DNA of 42,885 nt, from NCBI GenBank assembly GCA_900751695.1, contig CAADSS010000039.1:1-42885 (forward strand), read 5' to 3'. Of this stretch, positions 6,964 through 13,841 are shown in pieces. The DNA is from an uncultured Collinsella sp. (GTDB taxonomy: Bacteria; Actinomycetota; Coriobacteriia; Coriobacteriales; Coriobacteriaceae). The notes under the pieces were generated by a model. That model was not told where the DNA came from. It made no database searches and saw only the letters and a program-made list of their open reading frames with translations. A program made the position numbers and the translations under genes. Within the stretch, counting starts at the first letter, position 1, and every line of letters starts with the position of its first letter.

Positions 6964-8169
6964 ATGAGCGGACTGATTATCGATAGCGAAGCCTGTATCG
7001 GCTGCGGTCGCTGCGTTCGCGCCTGTGCTTCGGGCGGCATCGTAGTGGAAGGCGAGCGACCCAACCGATGCGCCCACGTAACCGACGGCTGCATCCTATG
7101 CGGTGGGTGCGTCGACGCCTGCCCTGTCAACGCTATCTCGATCGAGCGTGATGAGGCCGCTGGTGCGGTGGACCTTGATGCGTATCGAGACATTTGGGTA
7201 TTCGCGCAGACCGACGAGCACGATACAGTGACTCCCGTTGCCTATGAGCTTATGGGCAAGGGCCGCGAGCTTGCCGATGCTCGCGGTTGCCGTCTGGTGG
7301 CACTGGTCGGTATGGGTCCCGAGGGTTCTCTCGGCGACCTGGAGCATCTGGTTTGCGCGGGCGCCGACGAAGTCCTGGCCTGTCGCGACGAGCGCCTGCG
7401 CCAAAACGATGCGGAGGTCTACGCCCGCTTGATCTGCGATTTGGTAGCCGAACGCAAACCCGAGGCCATCCTATACGGTGCGACCGCTTTTGGCCGCGAA
7501 CTGGCACCCGGCGTTGCCGTGCGCTTGCAGACGGGCCTTACGGCTGACTGCACCGTACTTTCGATGGATACGGAGACGGGACTGCTGCAACAGACGCGTC
7601 CGGCGTTTGGCGGCAACCTGATGGCCACCATCGTCTGCCCCAATCATCGTCCCCAGATGGCAACGGTTCGTCCCGGCATCTTTAAGGCGCCCGACTTTGA
7701 CTACGACCGCTCCGGCACGATCACCCAGATATCGCTTGCGGATGATGCTAAGGCTCGTGTCGAGATCTCGATTCCCGCCGAGGAGCGGAGGCAGCAGGCC
7801 TCGATCGCCGATGCCGAGCGCTTGGTCGTGGTGGGCCGCGGCATTGGCTCCAAGAAGAATCTGCCCCTGATGCGAAGGCTCGCCGAGGCTCTGGGAGCCG
7901 AGCTTGGTTGCACGCGACCTGTCGTGGAGGCCGGCTGGTTGGAGTATCGCCATCAAATTGGCCAGACCGGCGTATCGGTTTCGCCCAAGCTTCTCGTGAG
8001 TATCGGTGTTTCGGGCGCCATCCAGCATCTTGCCGGCATCGGTGGGGCGGAGTGCATTATCGCCATCAACGAGGACCCGGATGCCCCCATTTTTGGTGCT
8101 GCCCAGTACAAGGTTGTTGGGGACGCTGTCGAGGTCGTCGAGGAACTGCTGGCCCAGCTTGGGCGCTAG
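6964..8169 (+). CDS. etfA: Electron transfer flavoprotein alpha subunit with N-terminal 2x[4Fe-4S] domain (LctC-type)
   Basis: In this 401-residue protein the first ~60 residues form a ferredoxin domain with two four-cysteine motifs (CIGCGRCVRAC and CILCGGCVDACP). A normal EtfA follows, with the FAD-binding C-terminus VVVGRGIGSKKNL, GQTGVSVSPKLLVSIGVSGA and AINEDPDAPIFGAAQYKVVG. The ferredoxin extension is typical of the Acetobacterium LctC class and gives an entry point for ferredoxin electrons. The ATG directly abuts the etfB stop (TAGATG). The 3' end overlaps the convergent HD gene by 4 bp, sharing CTAG. No terminator fits between them. Confidence 0.92.
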   Translation: MSGLIIDSEACIGCGRCVRACASGGIVVEGERPNRCAHVTDGCILCGGCVDACPVNAISIERDEAAGAVDLDAYRDIWVFAQTDEHDTVTPVAYELMGKGRELADARGCRLVALVGMGPEGSLGDLEHLVCAGADEVLACRDERLRQNDAEVYARLICDLVAERKPEAILYGATAFGRELAPGVAVRLQTGLTADCTVLSMDTETGLLQQTRPAFGGNLMATIVCPNHRPQMATVRPGIFKAPDFDYDRSGTITQISLADDAKARVEISIPAEERRQQASIADAERLVVVGRGIGSKKNLPLMRRLAEALGAELGCTRPVVEAGWLEYRHQIGQTGVSVSPKLLVSIGVSGAIQHLAGIGGAECIIAINEDPDAPIFGAAQYKVVGDAVEVVEELLAQLGR

Positions 8170-8978
8170 GCACGCGCTAGCCAGTCGCGCATCTCGTCCT
8201 TTAGACGGCTCCAGGTTGCCTGCGTGGCGGGGTCGGTAAAGGGTCGCGTAATGCCAAAGGGCGCGTCGAGCAGGCGGTGGATATCGCCCTGTTCGCGCGC
8301 CAGCGCGCGGCTTGCTGGATAGACGAGCTCAAACATAAAGCAGATGAGTCCCACCAGGTAGTCTGCGGACTCGTCGCGTTCATCGCGTGCGACGCAGCGG
8401 TGCTCGTCAAAGGCGGCAAGTGTCGGCGACGAGAAACGACTGCCGAGAAACGTCTTCTCGTCCACCTTGAGGATGGTGTCGACGGTGCTGTCGGCGATGG
8501 TGCGCATAATGTCGATCTTGTCACCATCGCGCACGATATCGCAGAAGCTTCGCATGCGCACGTCGAGCTGCGCGGGTAGACGGAAATCGCTGTGATAGGC
8601 AATGCTCGCTCGGATGAGCTCATCTTCTGCCGGGTCATCGATAAAGTCGCGGATGCTTGTTACGGCGGGTGCATCGGCGGGATTCTCGCCAAAGAGGACC
8701 TCGATGCCCAGCGCCGCATGGCTCATGCTCTCGGCGTCCTTAAAGGTGTCCCAGCGTCGCAGCTGCTCAAAGCGGCCCATATCGTGTAGCAGGCCGCAAA
8801 GCCATGCCAGGTCAATATCTTCTGACGACCAGCCCTGCTCGCGCGCTACGGCATCGCATGCCTCGGCCACGTGGTACGTATGCTCGATTTTGAGCGCGAT
8901 GCGTGGGTTGGCGGCATCATAGGCATCGGTGTAGCTTTTGAAGGCCGCGCGCGCCCGGTCTCGATCGATAGCTGTCAT
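8166..8978 (-). CDS. HD-superfamily metal-dependent phosphohydrolase
   Basis: The 270-residue soluble protein has an HD domain near residues 25-160. KIEHTYHVAEACDAVAREQG gives the first metal histidine and WLCGLLHDMGRFEQLRRW the HD pair. The later helices include IRASIAYHSDFRLP and FCDIVRDGDKIDIMRTIADS, with the conserved D-x-I-D. The family hydrolyses phosphate esters or nucleotides; the substrate cannot be read from sequence. TAGGAAG precedes the ATG. The gene is convergent with and overlaps etfA by 4 bp, so antisense interference between the two transcripts is possible. It stands alone on its strand. Confidence 0.85.
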   Translation of the reverse strand: MTAIDRDRARAAFKSYTDAYDAANPRIALKIEHTYHVAEACDAVAREQGWSSEDIDLAWLCGLLHDMGRFEQLRRWDTFKDAESMSHAALGIEVLFGENPADAPAVTSIRDFIDDPAEDELIRASIAYHSDFRLPAQLDVRMRSFCDIVRDGDKIDIMRTIADSTVDTILKVDEKTFLGSRFSSPTLAAFDEHRCVARDERDESADYLVGLICFMFELVYPASRALAREQGDIHRLLDAPFGITRPFTDPATQATWSRLKDEMRDWLARA

Positions 8979-9104
8979 AATGACTTCCTAAAAAGTTGTG
9001 TCTTTCGATCCGGTGGCAATTGTAGGTGAACTCGGTTGCTGTCGGATGATGATTCTGCCGTGTCGCTACATGCGGTTCGGAGACCTTGTCAGGATGAGAA
9101 GCGT

Positions 9105-9797
9105 ATGGTGCTCAAAATCGTTAGAACCGTCTGGCCAGTGATGCTTACCTATGTTGCAATAGGCGCGCCGTGCGGAATGATCATGGGGCAGACGGGAATG
9201 GAACCCTGGATGGTCTTTGCCCTGAGCAGCACGTTTGTGACGGGCAGCGGCCAGTTTATGATCTGCAACCTTTGGCTGGCGGGCGTACCGGCACCTTCGA
9301 TTATCGCGAGCGTTGCCGCCATCTCCTCGCGCTTTGCGCTTTACTCGGCATCGATCGCGCCGCATCTGAGGGGTGCCTCGAAGCGTCAGACGCTGGCTGT
9401 TGCCGCGACACTTACCGAGGAGGCATATGGCATCTCGCTTGCCAAGCTGATTGAGGGGGAGGATTGGGGCCCGCGCGAGTCCTTTGTGCTCAATGCGATC
9501 CTCATCGCAACATGGGGCGTTTCGTGTACGACGGGCGCCATCGTCGGCGCCGTTGTCGATGTTCCCACCGCCATTGCAGCCTTTGTCTGCACCTCGCTCT
9601 TTATCTGCCTGCTCTTTTCGCAGCGGCTGTCGCGCGGTAACGTTGTCGCGGCGGTTTCGGGCGCGGTGTCCGTCGCCGTATGCAAGTTCTTGGGCTTCGC
9701 GAATATTGCCGTGCCGGCAAGCGTCGTGGTCGGCATTGCCATTGCGCTGGCGTGCGATGCTGTATTTGACGGAAGAGGTGCCCGCGATGCCCGTTAA
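9105..9797 (+). CDS. azlC: AzlC-type branched-chain amino acid exporter large subunit
   Basis: The 230-residue membrane protein shows AzlC family features: a first helix with YVAIGAPCGMIMGQTG, the motif SSTFVTGSGQFMICNLWLAG, and RFALYSASIAPHLRG followed by TLTEEAYGI. It has about seven hydrophobic helices. With AzlD it forms a two-part exporter for branched-chain amino acids or related compounds in the cytoplasmic membrane. The frame is open from 9036, but ATG 9105 has AGGATGAG upstream and begins at the family N-terminus. It overlaps azlD by 11 bp. The genome also imports these amino acids through the Liv system at 22241-28540. Confidence 0.88.
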   Translation: MVLKIVRTVWPVMLTYVAIGAPCGMIMGQTGMEPWMVFALSSTFVTGSGQFMICNLWLAGVPAPSIIASVAAISSRFALYSASIAPHLRGASKRQTLAVAATLTEEAYGISLAKLIEGEDWGPRESFVLNAILIATWGVSCTTGAIVGAVVDVPTAIAAFVCTSLFICLLFSQRLSRGNVVAAVSGAVSVAVCKFLGFANIAVPASVVVGIAIALACDAVFDGRGARDAR

Positions 9798-10110
9798 CGA
9801 GTTCTTGGTTCTGTGGCTGTCGTCGTGGGCTGCTATCGCGTTCTTTCGCATCGCGCCGGCGTTCGCCTTGCGCGGGCGGACCCTGTCGCCCCGCATTACC
9901 GAGGCCCTGGGCTATATCCCGCCCGCTGCCTTTGCCGCGCTGGTCGCCAACGACTTGGTGAGCCCCGGCGCGTTCGACGCGGGACCCTGGCCTGCCTTGG
10001 TTCCCTGGATTGCGGCCGCCGGCGTCGTGGTCGTGGCGGTCAAGACAAAATCGATGCTGTGGTGCTGCGTCTCGGGCATCGTACTCTATATCGTCTTGAG
10101 CCTTATATAG
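9787..10110 (+). CDS. azlD: AzlD-type branched-chain amino acid exporter small subunit
   Basis: The 107-residue hydrophobic protein starts MPVNEFLVLWLSSWAAIAFF and has four predicted helices. It carries the AzlD hallmarks FRIAPAFALRG and EALGYIPPAAFAALVANDLV, and ends in a helix (CCVSGIVLYIVLSLI). Its ATG lies inside the end of azlC with an 11-bp overlap, the usual arrangement for this pair, so the two are coupled in translation. No terminator is evident downstream before the kdgT-like gene; the next 150 bp look like a promoter region. Confidence 0.87.
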   Translation: MPVNEFLVLWLSSWAAIAFFRIAPAFALRGRTLSPRITEALGYIPPAAFAALVANDLVSPGAFDAGPWPALVPWIAAAGVVVVAVKTKSMLWCCVSGIVLYIVLSLI

Positions 10111-10149
10111 GGGTGGCGTCGCGGGCGCCGAATCTCGTTCCATCCCAAC

Positions 10150-10196
10150 TTGTCGAATTTTTCACCGAGCTGGTCTATTTCTTCTGGTACCATGGT
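10150..10196 (+). promoter_or_regulatory. Candidate promoter and GntR-like operator for the KdgT-type permease
   Basis: TTGTCG (10150-10155) and TCTATT (10174-10179), 18 bp apart, form a plausible sigma-70 type promoter. Just downstream, at about the transcription start, 10185-10196 reads TGGTACCATGGT, two overlapping palindromes (TGGTACCA and ACCATGGT). FadR-subfamily GntR regulators of hexuronate genes (ExuR, UxuR) bind TTGGTATACCAA-like sites, so an operator here would suit a 2-keto-3-deoxygluconate permease. No regulator gene is in the window. Confidence 0.35.
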
Positions 10197-10260
10197 CAAA
10201 CTTTACTGTAGCAAAGCGTGACGTGGGCTTTTGTACCCCGTCAACGGAAATGGGGGTTTC

Positions 10261-11283
10261 ATGGCACAGGAAGCAACCGCCAACGAGCAAAAGAAATTCA
10301 AGGTCCCGCGCATTCCGGGCGACATCATGATCTATCCCATGATCGTCGGTCTTTTGCTCAACACCTTCTGCCCGCAGGTTTTTGAGATCGGCGGCTTCTT
10401 TACGGCTGCCTGCCGCGGTGGGTCCAATACCATCGTCGCCGCGATCCTGCTGTTTGTGGGCGCCGGCATCAGCTTTAAGTCCACGCCGGGCGCCATCAAG
10501 ACCGGTATCGTCGTGCTGATCCCCAAGCTGGTCGTCGCAGCGGCTCTCGGCCTAGGCGTGGCATATTTCTTTAACGACAACTTCCTGGGTCTGAGCTCCG
10601 TGTCTATCATCGGCGGCATTACGTTTTGCAACATGGCGCTCTATACGGGCATCATGGGCGAGTTCGGCGATGAGTCCGAGCAGGGCGCTGTCGGTATCCT
10701 GTTCTTTACGGCCGGCCCCGCCGTCACGATGATCATCCTTGGTGTTTCGGGTCTCGCCAATATCCCCGTCGGCACCATCATCGGATCCATCCTGCCGCTT
10801 GTTATCGGTATGGTCCTGGGCAACCTGTTCCCGTTTATCAAGAACCTGCTGGTTCCCGGCGCCAATCCCGCGATCGCTGTAATTGGTTTTCAGCTCGGTG
10901 CGTCCATGAGCCTTTCGAGCTTCATCGCCGGTGGCATTTCGGGCATCCTGCTGGGCCTCATCACGCTCTTTATCGTCGGTCCCATTACCTTTGCCTTCGA
11001 GCGCCTGTGTGGCGGCAACGGTAAGGCGGCTGTGGCTTGTTCCACCATTGCCGGCACGGCCATGACCACGCCGGTCGCCCTCACCGAGGTCGCTCCGCGC
11101 TATGCCGAGCTTGCGCCCACCGCGTATGCGCAGATCGCCACCGCCGTCATCATCACGGCAATCATGGCCCCGATTCTGACCGGCTGGGTCGATAAGAAGT
11201 TCTGCCACGGCGAAGAAGATCTGTCGGTCGAAGGCGTCGAGGCTATTGAGGAGGCCGTCGCGACCGACATCGACGGCGAGTAA
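10261..11283 (+). CDS. kdgT: 2-keto-3-deoxygluconate permease family transporter (KdgT)
   Basis: The 340-residue protein starts MAQEATANEQKKFKVPRIPG with a short charged tail, then about ten hydrophobic helices. KdgT family markers include GDIMIYPMIVGLLLNTFCP, SNTIVAAILLFVGAGISFK, FCNMALYTGIMGEFGDESEQ and ACSTIAGTAMTTPVALTEVA. Family members import 2-keto-3-deoxygluconate, a pectin/hexuronate breakdown product, with protons. No kdgK or kdgA lies nearby, so the substrate is inferred from the family. ATG 10261 has a GGGGG site upstream. A strong terminator follows at 11328. Confidence 0.87.
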   Translation: MAQEATANEQKKFKVPRIPGDIMIYPMIVGLLLNTFCPQVFEIGGFFTAACRGGSNTIVAAILLFVGAGISFKSTPGAIKTGIVVLIPKLVVAAALGLGVAYFFNDNFLGLSSVSIIGGITFCNMALYTGIMGEFGDESEQGAVGILFFTAGPAVTMIILGVSGLANIPVGTIIGSILPLVIGMVLGNLFPFIKNLLVPGANPAIAVIGFQLGASMSLSSFIAGGISGILLGLITLFIVGPITFAFERLCGGNGKAAVACSTIAGTAMTTPVALTEVAPRYAELAPTAYAQIATAVIITAIMAPILTGWVDKKFCHGEEDLSVEGVEAIEEAVATDIDGE

Positions 11284-11327
11284 CGGCCGTTACCGATAAT
11301 TGATTCCGGCGTGCAATTCGCGCCGTC

Positions 11328-11393
11328 AGAGCACCCGAACGAGAGCTGTCTTACAGCAACGTTCGGGCGCTCTGCTATTATTCCCTTTACCCC
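11328..11393 (+). terminator. Rho-independent terminator after kdgT
   Basis: The left arm AGAGCACCCGAACG (11328-11341) pairs with CGTTCGGGCGCTCT (11360-11373) with one A-C mismatch, around an 18-base loop. A T-rich stretch (TATTATTCCCTTT) follows. It lies 44 bp after the kdgT stop. Confidence 0.8.
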
Positions 11394-11471
11394 TGCGGAG
11401 TAAGGGGCGTTTATTGCCCAGACACGAATCGGGCGATTCTGACCACTTGGATATTGAAGGGAGGGCGTCTA

Positions 11472-12614
11472 GTGGTTAAGGCACTCAAGATCGAGATATT
11501 CCTGCTGTGCATGATTATTCTTATCGGGCTTGCCGTGCGAAGCCGTCGCTCCCTGTTCTCGAGCACCCAGCAGCTTTTGTTTAGCATGCTGGGCTACACG
11601 TCTGCTGCCTACATTTTCTTCGATATGATCTGGACGCTCTCGGACGGCGTGAGCACTCCTGTAGGCATCACGGCCAACTGGATTTCCAACGCGGTTTCGT
11701 TTTCGCTGTTCGCCATCGCGTGCCTCATTTGGTTTTTCTATTCCGAGACGATGCAGGGCTCACGGCTCCTGACCACGCCCTACAGGGTGGTACTTTTAAC
11801 GTTGCCAACCGCATTGGTGGTCGTGCTGGCATTTACCAGCTACTGGACGCACGCTATGTTCTATATCGATGCGCAGGGCGTATATCGTCGCGGCTTTGCT
11901 TATATGATCCAGCCCATCGTGAGCTACTGCTACGTCATATATACGTCCTTGCAAGCCTTTATTCAGGCTCGAAAAGTCGAAAGCCTGCAAAAGAAGGCCA
12001 TTTATCGCACCCTCGCCTTTTTTGCGGTTCCCGCTCTGGTGGGCGGTACCTTCCAGGTTTTGTTTTCGGTACCGGGCCTTTGCGTCGGTATAACGCTGAG
12101 CATCCTGCTGCTCTACATCATCTGCCAGGAGCAGCTGATCTCGACCGACCCGTTGACTGGCCTTAACAATCGCAACCGTTTTGAGACCTATATGCTGTCG
12201 CTGTTCTCGGGTACTGACCAGGCCGAGGGTGTGTATCTGCTTATGATGGACGCTGACGGCTTTAAGCAGATTAACGACCGGTATGGACATGTTGAGGGCG
12301 ATCATGCCCTCCAGGTCATATCTGCTACGCTCAAAGAGGTCTGCTCGGCGTCTGGTGGCTTTATCGCACGTTATGGTGGCGATGAGTTCGTGGTGCTTCA
12401 AAAGGCGACGGCGGAGCAGGACATCATAGACCTGTGTTCGGTGATTAACGACGAGCTCGCTCGTGCCGAGGTGCCGTATGCATTGCGGATGTCCATCGGT
12501 TACGCGTGGGTCGGCGATAGCGTTGACACCTGGCAAGACTTACTTCGCGCTGCCGATGCGGAGCTCTACCGCGTCAAGGCCGAGAAAAAGAAAGCCGGCG
12601 TACAAATGCGCTAG
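11472..12614 (+). CDS. Membrane-bound diguanylate cyclase (GGDEF protein)
   Basis: The 380-residue protein has about seven membrane helices in residues 1-215, then a GGDEF domain. DPLTGLNNRNRFE opens the domain, MMDADGFKQINDRYGH provides the metal site, ARYGGDEF is the intact active-site loop and SIGYAW a late strand. It should make cyclic di-GMP from two GTP at the inner membrane face. The RxxD inhibitory site expected just before GGDEF is absent (ASGG there), so product inhibition by that route is unlikely. GTG 11472 follows GAAGGGAGGG; the longer TTG start at 11454 has no such signal. It is flanked by terminators, so it is monocistronic. No EAL or PilZ partner is in the window. Confidence 0.9.
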   Translation: MVKALKIEIFLLCMIILIGLAVRSRRSLFSSTQQLLFSMLGYTSAAYIFFDMIWTLSDGVSTPVGITANWISNAVSFSLFAIACLIWFFYSETMQGSRLLTTPYRVVLLTLPTALVVVLAFTSYWTHAMFYIDAQGVYRRGFAYMIQPIVSYCYVIYTSLQAFIQARKVESLQKKAIYRTLAFFAVPALVGGTFQVLFSVPGLCVGITLSILLLYIICQEQLISTDPLTGLNNRNRFETYMLSLFSGTDQAEGVYLLMMDADGFKQINDRYGHVEGDHALQVISATLKEVCSASGGFIARYGGDEFVVLQKATAEQDIIDLCSVINDELARAEVPYALRMSIGYAWVGDSVDTWQDLLRAADAELYRVKAEKKKAGVQMR

Positions 12615-12658
12615 AAAAAAGGGGCGCACGACCGTTGCGATAGTCGTGCGCCCCTTTT
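12615..12658. terminator. Terminator after the GGDEF gene
   Basis: GGGGCGCACGAC (12621-12632) pairs perfectly with GTCGTGCGCCCC (12643-12654) around a 10-base loop, with six As before and TTTT after. It can work on both strands. Confidence 0.88.
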
Positions 12659-12698
12659 GCGTTTGTGGGGGCCACCGGCCATAATGCCCAGGCGCGGT

Positions 12699-12721
12699 GC
12701 GGCAAGACGGGCGTCTGCCGC
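12699..12721. other. Short GC-rich hairpin between GGDEF and DMT genes
   Basis: GCGGC-A-AGACG (12699-12709) pairs with CGTCTGCCGC (12712-12721), a 10-bp stem with one bulged A. There is no T-run. Its role is unknown; it may be a decayed terminator or a repeat remnant. Confidence 0.3.
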
Positions 12722-12805
12722 CGCGACTCGGTACGAAATCAACGAGAACCAGTGTGCTCCATTAAGCTAAAGTATGCGAATGCCCTCCCTAAAAAGGTGA
12801 GCTCG

Positions 12806-13741
12806 CTAGGCTTTTTTGGGTTTGTTGACGATGATGATGCCGCCGCAGACCAACAGCAGGGCAACGATGACGGTAACGAGGCTCGTGCCAGCGCCCTCGC
12901 CGAGCAGCAGCGCGCTCAGCACCACACCAAAGACGGGGTTCATAAATCCAAAGACAGAGACGCGGCTGACGGGGTTGACGGCAAGCAGGCGCGACCACAG
13001 CGAGTAGGCGACCGCGGAGATAAGCGCCATGTAGATGATGAGCGCGATGGCGGGGACAATCGCTGTGGGGGAGAGCGCGCCACCCATCAAAAAGCCGATG
13101 GCGGTGAGGACCAGGCCGCCGACCAAGAACTGCCACCCGGCAAGCAAGACGCCGTCGTGCTTGCGCGAGAAGATGCCGATCAGGCAGGTCGAAAGAGCAC
13201 CCGCGACAGTGGAGGCTAGGATAAAGCCCTCGCCGTCGAGCGTAAAGCCAAAGGTGCCGTCCGCGCCCGAAAGGTTGACGAGCGCGACGCCGGCAAAGCC
13301 CAGCGCACAGCCAAGCACCTTGGCCGTACTGAGCTTCTCGGTGTGAAATGCCAGGGCGGCAAAGAGGATTGCGAGGAAGTTGGCGCTGGCCTCGATGATG
13401 GAGCTCGACATGGCGCTGGCGCGCGAGAGGCCCAGATAGAAAAAGAAGTACTGACCGATGGTCTGAAAGAGCGACAAGATAAAGATGGGCTTGATATCGC
13501 GTGCCTGTGGGACGAGCGGGCGGCGCTGGGCTGCACTCATACCGGCGATAACCAGGATACCGGCAAGTGTGAAGCGCAAACCTGCAAAGAGTAGCTGCGA
13601 GGCGCTATCGTGCGCCGGGATACCAAACAGCTCGTAACCGATCTTGATGCAGGGGAAAGCCGACCCCCAGAGCGCGCAGCAGACGAGGCAACCCAGGATG
13701 AGTCCGGGCAGAGTGGCGAGATACGGCTTGCGGCTTTCCAT
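12806..13741 (-). CDS. EamA/DMT-superfamily transporter
   Basis: The 311-residue protein starts MESRKPYLATLPGLILGCLV and has ten predicted helices in two EamA repeats. Markers are ALWGSAFPCIKIGYEL in helix 1, QTIGQYFFFYLGLSRASA and, in the second half, PVSRVSVFGFMNPVFGVVLS. It ends KPKKA. DMT proteins usually export metabolites or amino acids; the substrate is not predictable. The ATG at 13741 follows GGGAGAAGAAC; a longer TTG frame (13765) lies inside the purL terminator and is rejected. It lies downstream of purL on the same strand but is separated by a terminator, so it is probably expressed separately or by readthrough. Confidence 0.88.
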   Translation of the reverse strand: MESRKPYLATLPGLILGCLVCCALWGSAFPCIKIGYELFGIPAHDSASQLLFAGLRFTLAGILVIAGMSAAQRRPLVPQARDIKPIFILSLFQTIGQYFFFYLGLSRASAMSSSIIEASANFLAILFAALAFHTEKLSTAKVLGCALGFAGVALVNLSGADGTFGFTLDGEGFILASTVAGALSTCLIGIFSRKHDGVLLAGWQFLVGGLVLTAIGFLMGGALSPTAIVPAIALIIYMALISAVAYSLWSRLLAVNPVSRVSVFGFMNPVFGVVLSALLLGEGAGTSLVTVIVALLLVCGGIIIVNKPKKA

Positions 13742-13766
13742 GATGTTCTTCTCCCATACGCGCAAA

Positions 13767-13803
13767 TAAAAAAGAACCCGCCACCGGGCGTGCCGGTGGT
13801 GGG
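13767..13803 (-). terminator. Terminator of purL
   Basis: On the minus strand CCCACCACCGG pairs with CCGGTGGCGGG around a short loop (13778-13803), followed by a T-rich tail (TTCTTTTTTA, 13765-13776). It lies 38 bp after the purL stop. Confidence 0.85.
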
Positions 13804-13841
13804 TGTTGTTACCCGAGGGGATTGTACCCGATGGGAAAGGT

